From the NCBI RefSeq assembly GCF_039537965.1, contig NZ_BAABBM010000001.1, forward strand, positions 1,959,501-2,023,500: a stretch of DNA of 64,000 bases, given 5' to 3'. Shown here piece by piece: positions 17,099 through 25,374 of the stretch. How positions within the stretch are numbered: the first letter of the stretch is position 1; the number at the start of each line of letters is the position of its first letter. The position numbers and the translations under genes are program-made. The DNA comes from Sphingomonas limnosediminicola. Its GTDB lineage: Bacteria; Pseudomonadota; Alphaproteobacteria; Sphingomonadales; Sphingomonadaceae. The notes under the pieces were generated by a model. The model saw nothing but the letters and a program-made list of their open reading frames with translations. It made no database searches and was not told where the DNA came from.

Positions 17099-18194
17099 GC
17101 GCACGCTCCCACCCACGCACGCGTGCGCGCGCCCCATCGAAAATGCGTTCGTAATTGCCGAACAGGATCGCCTGCTTCGTAGCTGGCCTGACTTTCGCGA
17201 ATATCGGATCCCACATGCGGAACACGCGAACGTTTGCGTCGATGTTCGGCGGCGCGACATTGTCCGTACCGAACAGGAACCGGTCGGGGAACTTGTCGAA
17301 CATGGCTGCGACGCGCGCGATCACGTCGGGGTTCACCACCGCATATTTCGCCAGTTCGTCCCAGCTGATGTCGAAATAGACGTTGTTGAATCGCGGATCG
17401 GACAAGATGTTTTCGATCAGTTCGACATGCGCTGGCGGCCTTTCGTCGGTTTGTCCCGTGCTTGCTGACGCAGGCATCGGCATGACCACTCGACCAAGGC
17501 CGGTATGCGCCCAGATGATTGTCGTTTTCGGGTGGCGCGCGAGTACGTCGCGCATCTGGTCATAGAAAAGCGGAGGTCCGGTGCGCTTCGTGAAGGGAAC
17601 ATCGATATCGCAGTGGAAGATGACCGGCATCCCGACTTCGCCGGCGAAGTCGAAGATGCGGTCGAGGGCAGGATTGAAAAGAGTCGCCGTATCGCCCGCA
17701 ACCTTTCCCGACACGAATTCCTTGTGGATGCTGAATTCGCCAATGCCGCTGAACACCCCGGGATACATTTCAAGCACCCGGCGGATGTGGTCCACGGCGT
17801 ACATGTCGGTCGGGTTGAAACCGGTGATCATCGGATCGAGCCGCGCGCGGTCCTGCGGCGGCAACGAGAGATACTCGTGCGCGATCATCGCATCCGTAAA
17901 GGAGTAGTAATAAAGGGGTGCGTCGGTCTGCAGGTAATAGGTCGGCGCGACGTTACCCGAATTGAAGTAGGACCAGGTCTGCTGCAGCGGGATTCCGAAA
18001 AGAGTCGACCGCTTCACGGTCGAGGCCATCATCCTCACATATTCTCGGGCGGTGAGCCCTTTCTGCACATAGTTCGTCAGATGGAAATGAGCGTCGTCAA
18101 ATAGGTAGCTCTCGCCACGCGCGGCGCCTGCAGATCCGGCAGGGGACACCAGAACGCAGACGCCGAACGCAGCGAGGTACGCAATCCGCCCCAC
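17085..18194 (-). CDS. Secreted amidohydrolase-family (amidohydrolase_2) protein
   Basis: A 369-residue protein with a signal peptide (about 1-26). The body is a TIM-barrel metal-dependent hydrolase of the amidohydrolase_2 type. DDAHFHLTNY gives the HxH metal pair, VIFHCDIDVPF and TIIWAHTGLG supply later His ligands, and LFGTDNV supplies the catalytic Asp. Related enzymes act on lactones, ring carboxylates or amides; a periplasmic location is unusual and the substrate cannot be named. Nine bases separate it from the glutaminase gene. Confidence 0.8.
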   Translation of the reverse strand: MGRIAYLAAFGVCVLVSPAGSAGAARGESYLFDDAHFHLTNYVQKGLTAREYVRMMASTVKRSTLFGIPLQQTWSYFNSGNVAPTYYLQTDAPLYYYSFTDAMIAHEYLSLPPQDRARLDPMITGFNPTDMYAVDHIRRVLEMYPGVFSGIGEFSIHKEFVSGKVAGDTATLFNPALDRIFDFAGEVGMPVIFHCDIDVPFTKRTGPPLFYDQMRDVLARHPKTTIIWAHTGLGRVVMPMPASASTGQTDERPPAHVELIENILSDPRFNNVYFDISWDELAKYAVVNPDVIARVAAMFDKFPDRFLFGTDNVAPPNIDANVRVFRMWDPIFAKVRPATKQAILFGNYERIFDGARARVRGWERAHVQH

Positions 18195-18203
18195 GACCAG
18201 CGA

Positions 18204-19259
18204 TCAGCGGAATTGCGCATAGGGGTTAGCGCCCAGTTGACGCACGATGTCCGTAATCGCGCGTTGACCGCGAACGCTGTTGCCGGCGGCGTCAAGCGGT
18301 GGAGCAAAGGTGCCAATGCCGAATTTGCCCGGGGAAACACCGACTAGTCCGCCTCCGACACCACTCTTCGTCGGCAGACCTGTATGGAACAGCCACTTGC
18401 CACTGTCGTCGTACATGCCTGCCGTCGACATGATGGCGAGAAGTCCAGGGACGTGGCTGGAATCGATGACTTGCTTGCCCGTGACCGGATTGCGGCCGCC
18501 GAATGCGAGCGTCGCGCCCATCACGGCAAGATCGTGTGCCGACACGTTGATCGAGCACTGTCGAGTGTAAAGATCCACGGCGACAGCCGGGTCCATCGGG
18601 AACCGCTCGTAAGCGGACATCAGCGAGCTGATTGCGCGGTTACGCTGGTTGGTGTCGCTTTCGGATTTGTAGACCGGCTGGTTGACGTCGAGCTGGCGCC
18701 CTGCGAAATCCGAGTGAATCTTGAGGATTTTGGCCCACACCTCGTCGGGCGACGATCCCTTCACATTACCAACCGTGGCGATCGCGCCCGGATTGACGAA
18801 CGGGTTCATCTCCTTGCCTTTGAACTGCTCGACAGCGTTGATGGAGTTGAAAACCTGGCCGGTTGCATCGACGCCAACCGTATCCTCGATTTTCTGGTCG
18901 CCTGATTCCTGCATCACGAGCGCGGCGGTGAAAACTTTGGAGATCGACTGGATCGAGAAAAGCTGCTTCGTGTCGCCGGCCTCGTACACCTTTCCGTCGC
19001 CCGTGCACAAAGCGATGCCGAAGTACGTCGACGGGACTTGCGCGAGCGCGGGAATGTAGTCGGCGTTCTTTCCCTCGTTCAGCGACTTGTACTGATTATA
19101 TGCGCTTTGCAGGGCGCTATTGATGCTCCCCATCCAACCCGCCTGGCCGCGGCCCTGCGCGAATGCAGTTTGGGGAATGCCTAGGTCGATTGTGCTGGCG
19201 GCGGCGCCTGCGACAAGTGCTCCCATGATCCCGCGCCGAGTGAGCTTCAGGTCTTCCAT
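18204..19259 (-). CDS. glsA: Glutaminase A, Tat-exported
   Basis: Serine-dependent glutaminase (beta-lactamase-like fold) hydrolysing glutamine to glutamate and ammonia. The catalytic dyad Ser105/Lys108 lies in FSIQSISKVF. Other family markers are NPFVNPGAIA, a YKSESDTNQRN segment, the SAHDLAVMGATLA region and the C-terminal KSGVGGG loop. Unlike typical cytoplasmic GlsA of about 310 residues, it begins with a twin-arginine leader (LTRRGIMGALVAGAAAS), so it is folded before export to the periplasm. The ATG at 19259 places this leader correctly. Neighbouring porins and the amidohydrolase suggest extracellular amide nitrogen scavenging. Confidence 0.9.
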   Translation of the reverse strand: MEDLKLTRRGIMGALVAGAAASTIDLGIPQTAFAQGRGQAGWMGSINSALQSAYNQYKSLNEGKNADYIPALAQVPSTYFGIALCTGDGKVYEAGDTKQLFSIQSISKVFTAALVMQESGDQKIEDTVGVDATGQVFNSINAVEQFKGKEMNPFVNPGAIATVGNVKGSSPDEVWAKILKIHSDFAGRQLDVNQPVYKSESDTNQRNRAISSLMSAYERFPMDPAVAVDLYTRQCSINVSAHDLAVMGATLAFGGRNPVTGKQVIDSSHVPGLLAIMSTAGMYDDSGKWLFHTGLPTKSGVGGGLVGVSPGKFGIGTFAPPLDAAGNSVRGQRAITDIVRQLGANPYAQFR

Positions 19260-19282
19260 GACAAATCTCCACACCGATCGTG

Positions 19283-20719
19283 TCAGTCGAAAAGGCTCCA
19301 GATGTTCTTGCTCGAGAAGTCCCAGTGGACACTGTATTGGAAGCGCGCGTCGGTACCGACGTTGCCGTCATTGTCGGTCCGCTTGCCCCACAGGAACTCG
19401 CCGCCGGTGAACACGCCCTCGGCTGGGTGCCAAAGCAGGTTCACAGAAGCGTATTGGCCCTTGTGAAATGCCGAGGCGTTCTGGAAGTTGGTGTTGTCGA
19501 CTTTGTCGAAGCTGTAGCCGATCGACGAAGTCCACTGCTTGGACCAGTTGAAGTCGATGTAGGACGTCATGCCGAACAGCTTCACGGCCTCGGCGCTTGG
19601 CACGAGGATGAGCGACGGGGGCACCGGAATCACCGCGACGTTTGGCGCGAGGTCCATGCCGCCGTCGTTCATGTAGCTGGCGATGCCGCGTCCGTAGACA
19701 GCCCCGAGCCGCAGGGTTGCAAGTGACACGTTGAACGAAGAGCCGAGGTTCACGCCCCAGCCGGTCTTGTGTCCCTTGGGCTCGTTGTTGTCCGTGCCAG
19801 CGCTGTCATAGCCCACTCTCCGGAGAATCCCGGAAAGCTGCACATGGCCCCATTTTCCTTCGTATCGGACCTGGGCGGTTGCGTCGGGCACCTTCTCGTC
19901 ATTCTGAATGCTCGAGGCCAGGTCGGGATCGATCGTGCGGAGGTTGCCGGTGTCGATATCATTGCCCGGGTGCTCCAGCGCGACGGCGGCTTTCCAGCCA
20001 TTGCGGTTTACGAAGGTCCAGCGCAGCTGCGGGTTACGCAGGAAGACCATGCCCGCCGGTCCCCAGTAATCGATCGTGTTCGGGAACAGGTCCCCGTCCA
20101 TGAACAAGCTGTTGGTTTGACCCGCTAGTAACGGTCCCCAGCTGACATATGCGTGCCGGATGCGTATCGTCGTCTGGCCTTCATCCTTGCCGACGCCGAA
20201 GAGGTCGAATTCGAACTTCGCCTCGTAAGGTTTGCCGGCCAGCATTCCGGTCGCCTTGGCCCCCAACCGCGATTGGCGAACGCTGAATATCGATTGTCCG
20301 TCGCTACCGAATTGGCCTCCGACCGTAGGAATACGTGACGGCCGCAAAGTGGCGTCCCAGTTTGGATTGACGCGCTTGAAGTCCTGGATCGCATCGAGCT
20401 GGATGAATCCATAAAGCTCGAGGTTGTGATCGCCGGGCTTATGCTCTCTGGCCATCGGGGGCGTGGTCTGAACCGCGGTGGCCCTGTTCTCCAACGCCGC
20501 AACCCGCTCTCGCAAAGAGCGCACTTCCTGCAGCAATTGCTGCTGTTCTTGCGGCGACATCTCCGTTTGAGCGGCGCTGTTCGACGACGAACCGCTTGCG
20601 GCCGCATCTCCGGTGTCTGCTTTTGTCTGTCCCGCAGCGACCGGCGCTGCTTGTGCCTCCGCAGCGATCCCCAAAGAAACGCCGATCAGCGTCGACGCTA
20701 GAAATAGACGAAATGCCAT
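19283..20719 (-). CDS. DcaP-like trimeric outer-membrane porin
   Basis: About 478 residues. The signal peptide starts at the ATG at 20719 (MAFRLFLASTLIG), preceded by AAGGGGGGCG. A coiled coil (about 65-95, EVRSLRERVAALENRA) is followed by ELYGFIQLDAIQDFKRVNP and a barrel with DcaP features, including SVRQSRLG. It ends in LFD. Known DcaP channels pass dicarboxylates or small acidic compounds. It is the first gene of a minus-strand set with glutaminase 23 bases downstream, so glutamine or a peptide-like amide is a reasonable guess for the solute. Confidence 0.78.
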   Translation of the reverse strand: MAFRLFLASTLIGVSLGIAAEAQAAPVAAGQTKADTGDAAASGSSSNSAAQTEMSPQEQQQLLQEVRSLRERVAALENRATAVQTTPPMAREHKPGDHNLELYGFIQLDAIQDFKRVNPNWDATLRPSRIPTVGGQFGSDGQSIFSVRQSRLGAKATGMLAGKPYEAKFEFDLFGVGKDEGQTTIRIRHAYVSWGPLLAGQTNSLFMDGDLFPNTIDYWGPAGMVFLRNPQLRWTFVNRNGWKAAVALEHPGNDIDTGNLRTIDPDLASSIQNDEKVPDATAQVRYEGKWGHVQLSGILRRVGYDSAGTDNNEPKGHKTGWGVNLGSSFNVSLATLRLGAVYGRGIASYMNDGGMDLAPNVAVIPVPPSLILVPSAEAVKLFGMTSYIDFNWSKQWTSSIGYSFDKVDNTNFQNASAFHKGQYASVNLLWHPAEGVFTGGEFLWGKRTDNDGNVGTDARFQYSVHWDFSSKNIWSLFD

Positions 20720-20871
20720 GGACGCCCCCCTTCGTCTGAAGGGGAATGATTTGCTCACTCAGGCACATATGAAATCGGGGTAAATACCTACACTATCTAC
20801 GACCGACGAAATCATGTGCCGCAGGGACTAACACCGGCGATTTGACACGCTTAAGAGACGGAGTCGCTGCT

Positions 20872-21024
20872 TTAACTTTTCTCGAAAATGTCCAGCGCTG
20901 CTTCCATTTCAACAGCGACCTCTCGAAGTGCGGTTGCCACTTCCGGGTCGCTGGCGGCATCCGCCAGCTCGCGACAACGGCGGGCCTTCGCTCGCAGGTC
21001 TGATGTCGCCGTTTGTTTGTCCAA
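20872..21024 (-). CDS. Small acidic helical protein (50 aa)
   Basis: A short reading frame with a TTG start and TAA stop. It encodes LDKQTATSDLRAKARRC, then a helix with alternating Ala/Glu/Leu (RELADAASDPEVATALREV). The regular amphipathic pattern and low-bias composition look like a real small protein of a type common in alphaproteobacteria. There is no known function. It lies just outside the left end of the integrated element. The start is uncertain because no ATG precedes it. Confidence 0.5.
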   Translation of the reverse strand: MDKQTATSDLRAKARRCRELADAASDPEVATALREVAVEMEAALDIFEKS

Positions 21025-21139
21025 GGCTCAGGGCCCTTTCGGCGAACGGCCGTAGGCTCCTCTAGATTAATTACACATGCCGGCGCGCATGAATTGGCGT
21101 TTGGAGGCTGCGGGCGAAGGGAGTTCGACAAATGGCCGC

Positions 21140-21153
21140 TGGCGGAGACGGAG
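21140..21153. repeat. attL: copy of the tRNA-Ser 3' end
   Basis: TGGCGGAGACGGAG is identical to the sequence at 32631-32644, which includes the CCA end and acceptor stem of tRNA-Ser(GCT). Beyond the core, identity resumes only as CGAAC. The repeat lies 217 bases before the integrase start, as expected for the end of an integrated element. Confidence 0.8.
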
Positions 21154-21286
21154 TCCGCCGAACTACCATCCGGCCACGTTCGCGTTTGACCTAAAAGAAC
21201 CTGAAAAACAGCCACGTACTCCGCAAGGGAGCAACAAACCGTCCGAGGGCGTCCCATTGCGTTCCCCTAAAACCAGCGTAGAATCA

Positions 21287-21307
21287 GGGAGCGGATATGG
21301 GAACGAT
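21287..21307 (+). repeat. Arm-like repeat, left copy
   Basis: This 21-nt sequence starts GGGAGCG and contains TGGGAAC. It matches 32570-32590 at 18 of 21 positions in the same orientation. Both copies lie inside the element near its ends, as integrase arm-binding sites do. Confidence 0.55.
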
Positions 21308-21369
21308 CAGTTGGCAACCGGCCTAACGCCGTGATCCGAATGGTTGGATTCCCTTACAGGGAGCCGGAC

Positions 21370-22617
21370 ATGCCTCGCAAACTCAGCAACGCCCTCACTC
21401 CCCTGGCAGTGAAGAATGCCAAGCCTGGCCGGCACGCGGACGGTGGCGGTCTCCACCTGCTCGTGAAAGAGAGCGGGGCGCGATCTTGGGTGTATCGCTT
21501 CATGCTGAAGGGCAAATCGCGCGACGTTGGCCTGGGTGCTGCGGCGGGACCCGGCGCCGTTACCCTATCGGCAGCTCGCGATGCGGCCGACGCTCTGCGC
21601 ATGAAGGTGAAGGCGGGCATTGATCCCCTTCAGGAACGGCAGCAGCAGGCTATTGACGCGCTCGCAGCCGCTCAGGCGGCGCAGATTGCCGGTATAACCT
21701 TCAAGGCCGTTGCAGAGGCTTATATCAGCGCGAACGAGGACAGCTGGCGCAACGGCAAGCACCGGCAGCAGTGGCGCAATACGCTCAGCACGTATGTCTA
21801 CCCGGTGATAGGCTTGCTGCCCGTCGCGGATGTGGACACGTCGCACGTCCTGCAGATCCTGGAGCCGATCTGGAAGGCCAAGCCCGAGACGGCCAGCAGA
21901 GTGCGCGGCCGCTTAGAGACAATCCTCGATGCGGCGAAGGCACGCGGCTACCGCTCTGGCGAGAACCCTGCCCGCTGGCGCGGGCACATCGCACAGATCC
22001 TACCTGCCCGCTCCCGGCTCACGCGGGGGCATCACAAAGCGCTTCCATACTCCGAGGTGCCTGCCTTCACGGGTAGCTTGCGTCAGCGCAACGCTACTGC
22101 AGCGCATGCGCTTGAGTTCGCAATCCTGACTGCCGCTCGCACGAGCGAAGTGCTCGGAGCCAAATGGTCCGAGGTTGATCTCGAGAAGCGGCTTTGGACC
22201 GTTCCGGCGGATCGGATGAAAGCAGGGAGGGAGCATCGCATCCCGCTTTCACCCCGCGCTGTTGAAATTCTCGAGACATTGGAGCCGTTGAAAAAGAGCT
22301 GGGTTTTTCCGAGCGACAAGGGTGGGAAGCTTTCGAGCATGGCCATGTCGATGCTGCTTCGCCGCATGAAGATCGATGTGACAGTGCACGGCTTCCGCTC
22401 AAGCTTTCGCGATTGGGCAGCGGAGTGCACCGGCTATGCGCACGAGGTTTGCGAGATGGCGCTAGCCCACGTGATCGAGAACAAGGCGGAGGCGGCTTAC
22501 CGGCGCGGCGACATGTTCGAGAAGCGGCGGCGGCTCATGGTCGACTGGGCAAACTATTGCGCCCGGGACGGCGCGGCGGGTGCCAAGGTTTCGCCAATCC
22601 GGGGAGCGGCAGCATGA
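21370..22617 (+). CDS. int: Tyrosine-type integrase (P4 family)
   Basis: Site-specific recombinase of 415 residues. It has a DUF4102-type arm-binding domain (about 8-95), a core-binding SAM-like domain (about 110-205) and a catalytic domain with Arg257 (TAARTSEVLG), His340 and Arg343 (HGFRSSFRDWA), His367 and the nucleophile Tyr377 (AAYRRGD). All catalytic residues are present, so it should be active. The ATG at 21370 (MPRKLSNAL) is the family's usual start; the upstream in-frame codons are not needed. Its stop overlaps the next start as ATGA. It would catalyse exchange between the tRNA-Ser repeats. Confidence 0.95.
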   Translation: MPRKLSNALTPLAVKNAKPGRHADGGGLHLLVKESGARSWVYRFMLKGKSRDVGLGAAAGPGAVTLSAARDAADALRMKVKAGIDPLQERQQQAIDALAAAQAAQIAGITFKAVAEAYISANEDSWRNGKHRQQWRNTLSTYVYPVIGLLPVADVDTSHVLQILEPIWKAKPETASRVRGRLETILDAAKARGYRSGENPARWRGHIAQILPARSRLTRGHHKALPYSEVPAFTGSLRQRNATAAHALEFAILTAARTSEVLGAKWSEVDLEKRLWTVPADRMKAGREHRIPLSPRAVEILETLEPLKKSWVFPSDKGGKLSSMAMSMLLRRMKIDVTVHGFRSSFRDWAAECTGYAHEVCEMALAHVIENKAEAAYRRGDMFEKRRRLMVDWANYCARDGAAGAKVSPIRGAAA

Positions 22618-23261
22618 GCGCAAGTCGCCGTCGCCGCAAGGATCAGATACCAGAGCAACTCGCATCGATAGAAACAATAATCGCCCAGCGCATTGAAGCC
22701 GCGTTGGAAGCCCCGCCGGGCAGTAAAGCCGCAATCGGAAATGCCCAAGAGGCGATCTTCCTGAGCGTCAGAGAAACAATGAAAGCCCTTCAGCCTGCAC
22801 TGGCGCCGTTGTTGGAAGCGGCGGATTTGCACGACGCAGCTGCAATCCGAAAATCATGGATCGGTAAGCTACGGTTTCTCAATGGATGCTTAGCGTTGCC
22901 CGATTTGAATAGCCTGTCCATTGCACTGATGGAGCTAGGCCGGGGCGTGCCAGCCAGCGCCTTGTTGCCCGATGGCAATATGCAAGGCGGGAAGTCGAAC
23001 ACCGAGCGTTTGCGCTTGATGGCATATGCTGTTGAAGCCGCCGATGAGTTGAAGCGGAGATGCATCAAGGATGCCGAATATCGGGCAGAACTGACGCAAT
23101 CCGAAACCGCGCACTCGACAATTGAAAAATACCGAAAAGCGATTCGCGAGATTCCCGAGTTTGCACCCCGTATCGGCTGGTCACTTTACTGGACGGACGC
23201 ACCGGAAATTGTCCTGCAACAATTGATCTGGGCAATTAAGGCGCTCGATAATCATCAGTAA
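22614..23261 (+). CDS. Unknown element protein coupled to integrase
   Basis: A 215-residue, mostly helical, hydrophilic protein with a basic start (MSASRRRRKDQ) and no signal peptide or membrane segment. I do not recognise a family. The ATGA overlap with the integrase stop implies translational coupling, and a strong hairpin follows its stop at 23269-23303. A role with the integrase or in element maintenance is guesswork. Confidence 0.65.
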   Translation: MSASRRRRKDQIPEQLASIETIIAQRIEAALEAPPGSKAAIGNAQEAIFLSVRETMKALQPALAPLLEAADLHDAAAIRKSWIGKLRFLNGCLALPDLNSLSIALMELGRGVPASALLPDGNMQGGKSNTERLRLMAYAVEAADELKRRCIKDAEYRAELTQSETAHSTIEKYRKAIREIPEFAPRIGWSLYWTDAPEIVLQQLIWAIKALDNHQ

Positions 23262-23268
23262 AATCAGT

Positions 23269-23303
23269 CGCGTCCACGGCTTTTGTACAGAAGTCGTGAC
23301 GCG
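23269..23303 (+). terminator. Hairpin followed by T-rich tract
   Basis: CGCGTCCACGGCTT pairs with AAGTCGTGACGCG (13 pairs including one G-T, with one bulged base), followed by CCTTTCTTTT. It lies seven bases after the stop of the preceding gene and fits an intrinsic terminator for the integrase transcript. Confidence 0.5.
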
Positions 23304-23393
23304 CCTTTCTTTTGCCAGAGCGCTGAATCTCGGACAACTGCTTGCCGCGCAACGTTCGGGCAATCTTGCACGGACCTTGTGGGAAACTTCCGA

Positions 23394-23582
23394 ATGCAGG
23401 CACCTATCGCAGTCACCATCCCGGACGCCGTGAAGGCAACCGGTATGTCGCGCACCTCGATTTATGAGGCGATGAAACGCGGCGATCTCACAGCCCGGAA
23501 AGCGGGACGGCGCACGTTGATCTCGTTTGCCGATCTCGAAGCCTATCTTGCCAGCCTCCCAACTTATCAGGCGGGAGCGTGA
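23394..23582 (+). CDS. AlpA/excisionase-like helix-turn-helix protein
   Basis: A 62-residue protein made up almost wholly of a MerR-like/HTH_17 winged helix: AVTIPDAVKATGMSRTSIYEAMKRGDL then RKAGRRTLISFADLEAYL. Such proteins act as excisionases or as activators of integrase genes in P4-like elements. The ATG at 23394 matches the domain boundary; the longer frame upstream has no domain. It is the first of a run of closely spaced genes to 25.8 kb. Confidence 0.8.
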   Translation: MQAPIAVTIPDAVKATGMSRTSIYEAMKRGDLTARKAGRRTLISFADLEAYLASLPTYQAGA

Positions 23583-23585
23583 GCG

Positions 23586-23777
23586 ATGGCAGTACATATG
23601 CGAAACGCCGGGTTGCAGCCCGGCGTCTCACGCAATCAACATGGCGGCTGGTTGCACTCATCCCTTACCGCGTCGGACCGGCAGGCGCAAATACTTGCCT
23701 CCCGGTTCTGCCTATCAGCGTGGATGTCTCGCGATATTGCGCGGCTCTGCTTTGGGGAGGGCCGTCGCAATGACTGA
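23586..23777 (+). CDS. Small unknown element protein (63 aa)
   Basis: Starts three bases after the excisionase stop and ends eight bases inside the next gene, a packed arrangement that supports translation. It contains MRNAGLQPGVSRNQHGGWL and SRDIARLCFGEGR, with no recognised family. The alternative frame from 23579 seems less likely because it would overlap the excisionase stop. Confidence 0.45.
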   Translation: MAVHMRNAGLQPGVSRNQHGGWLHSSLTASDRQAQILASRFCLSAWMSRDIARLCFGEGRRND

Positions 23778-23973
23778 TACGCCCTTTCCCGATCACGGAA
23801 AAGCAGCGCTAGCCCTCCTTAACGGCCACCATCCGCTGAGCCGCAAGGCTGGGCAATTCCTCGGCCAGCTTGCAGTTGACCCTACGCCCATAAGCGACCC
23901 GCAGTCTAATTGGCTCGCGAAGCTACTGGAACGCGCAGGCTTGCCCGCATTGGCCAAGGGAGGTGGGCAATGA
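23770..23973 (+). CDS. Small unknown element protein (67 aa)
   Basis: A 67-residue helical protein (MTDTPFPDHGKAALALLNGHHPL..., QSNWLAKLLERAGLPALAKGG). The pattern resembles small proteins found between excisionase and replication genes of alphaproteobacterial elements, but no function is known. It overlaps both neighbours, eight bases upstream and four bases (ATGA) downstream. Confidence 0.55.
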   Translation: MTDTPFPDHGKAALALLNGHHPLSRKAGQFLGQLAVDPTPISDPQSNWLAKLLERAGLPALAKGGGQ

Positions 23974-24260
23974 GCGCCTATCCTGATGCGCCCGGACATA
24001 GGCACGTTGAGACCTCTGTTGCAGCAGCCGAGGCGCTCGGAACGAAGCTGGGACGGCTTCAGCGGCTGGCAAAAACAGCCATCGCAGAAGCTGGTGTTAC
24101 CGGCCTGACTGCGGACGAACTTGCAGCACGGTTAGACATGGATCGGTGGTCAATCCAGCCGCGTACAAGCGAGCTACGCCGCAAAGGCCTCATCCGAGAC
24201 AGTGGGCAGCGTCGGTATAACGCTACCGGCAAGAGCGCCATTGTTTGGGTTGTAAACTGA
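23970..24260 (+). CDS. Winged-helix-like small protein (96 aa)
   Basis: A 96-residue protein. The C-terminal half looks like a winged helix (GLTADELAARLDMDRWSIQPRTSELRRKGLIRDSGQRRYNATGKSAIVW), as in replication or regulatory proteins of phages. It starts in an ATGA overlap and ends in TGATG with the HUH-like gene. The role may be control of the downstream Rep-like gene; this is inference. Confidence 0.65.
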   Translation: MSAYPDAPGHRHVETSVAAAEALGTKLGRLQRLAKTAIAEAGVTGLTADELAARLDMDRWSIQPRTSELRRKGLIRDSGQRRYNATGKSAIVWVVN

Positions 24261-25126
24261 TGTTCCCTGCCATGGCTCAAGCAGAAAAATGCTCGCGTCA
24301 TGGCAGCGTTTTGAAACTTCACCGAAGGGCGACTTTCGGTGAAGTTTCGATTGCGCTGCCAAGCAGTAGCACCGAGGCAAATCCGGCAATGGTGGCGAAT
24401 GGCACGCCAGTTGCAGTTAATTACCTTAGAATAGGTGTTGCAACGCATTTGGCTCGCAGCACGGGCAGAGGTGGCGCTCGCAACAGTGCTGGCCGGGAAA
24501 GCCATGCACTCACTGCTCGACAGGTGAGAAACCTTCAGGCGGCTGCTGCCCATGCGCAAGCCATAGGCCTGCCGCTCACACGAATGATCACAATCCACTG
24601 GATGTCGGCCGGGGTGCCATTAGAAGACATGGCTAAGGCAACCGGCCGGTTTGTCGATCTGCTAACGAAGGCGCTGGCTCGGCACGGAAGTGCTACTGCC
24701 TGGGTCTGGGTGCACGAGAACGGCGACCGGAAGGGTGGCCACTGCCACCTGCTCGCGCATATTCCTGCGGCGCTGGTTCGACTGGTTAGCGGGCTACAGA
24801 AACGCTGGCTCAGGCGCATCACTCACCAGCCATATCGAGCTAAAGTAATCCTCAGCAAACCTGTCGGCGCTCGGCTGGGCGTTGAGGTGAGCAACCCGCC
24901 GCTCCACGCCATCAACCTGGATAAAGCGCTCTCATACTTGCTTAAAGGCGCGGACGAGGCAGCGGCGTCGCGTTGCGCGCTGGATCAAATACAGCCGAGC
25001 GGCCGTATCCTCGGGAGGCGCTGCAGCACTTCAGAGAACATCGGTGCTGCGGCGCGAGAACGCATGCTACTTCAAGTCATCGAGACGCCAAAGAGCGCCA
25101 CGATCGGACCGGAGATATGCCAGTGA
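24260..25126 (+). CDS. HUH-endonuclease-like replication/relaxase protein
   Basis: A 288-residue protein. HENGDRKGGHCHLLAHIP (about 152-169) contains His161-Cys162-His163, an HUH-type metal motif in the context seen in rolling-circle Rep proteins. ALSYLLKG (about 224-230) has the Y-x-x-K arrangement expected for the nicking tyrosine, here Tyr226 and Lys229. A conserved-looking tail follows (GRILGRRCSTSENIG). This fits a single-Tyr Rep that nicks DNA to start rolling-circle replication or mobilisation. Family membership is inferred from motifs only. The TGATG overlap couples it to the winged-helix gene. Confidence 0.6.
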   Translation: MFPAMAQAEKCSRHGSVLKLHRRATFGEVSIALPSSSTEANPAMVANGTPVAVNYLRIGVATHLARSTGRGGARNSAGRESHALTARQVRNLQAAAAHAQAIGLPLTRMITIHWMSAGVPLEDMAKATGRFVDLLTKALARHGSATAWVWVHENGDRKGGHCHLLAHIPAALVRLVSGLQKRWLRRITHQPYRAKVILSKPVGARLGVEVSNPPLHAINLDKALSYLLKGADEAAASRCALDQIQPSGRILGRRCSTSENIGAAARERMLLQVIETPKSATIGPEICQ

Positions 25127-25374
25127 CACTGAAGAGCCTCGCTAGTCGCTTGTCGAAGCTGGAGGGCCGCTCCGCCGATGAGGACGCGAGCCACGCTAGC
25201 GGCATGCAATGGCTACGCGACACACTGGCAGCATTTGAAGAACGGGACGGGCCACGACCGCCTCGCACAGCGGAGGACGACCTCAGATTCAACGAACACA
25301 TGCGGTGGTTGGCTGAACGCAATCCTGATCTGCAGAAGGACTTGCACCTATGGCTCAAGAGCGTTCCTGAATGA
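25117..25374 (+). CDS. Small charged unknown protein (85 aa)
   Basis: An 85-residue helical, charged protein (LKSLASRLSKLEGRSADED, FEERDGPRPPRTAEDDLRFNEHMRWLAERNPDLQ). No family is recognised. It starts ten bases before the end of the HUH-like gene and overlaps the start of the DUF5681 gene by four bases, so it belongs to the same translational chain. Confidence 0.6.
   Translation: MPVTLKSLASRLSKLEGRSADEDASHASGMQWLRDTLAAFEERDGPRPPRTAEDDLRFNEHMRWLAERNPDLQKDLHLWLKSVPE

Larger units (their letters stand above)
21025..21369. other. Left junction of the integrated element, no gene
   Basis: About 345 bases without a convincing gene. The stretch contains the 14-bp attachment repeat and one copy of the 21-nt arm-like repeat, and presumably the integrase promoter. 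Confidence 0.6.

Noticed and set aside
20793..21257. Minus-strand frame of 154 codons before the integrase
   Set aside because: Its translation is Arg/Pro/Ser-rich and crosses the attachment repeat; the 50-aa frame at 20872-21024 in a different reading frame looks more natural.
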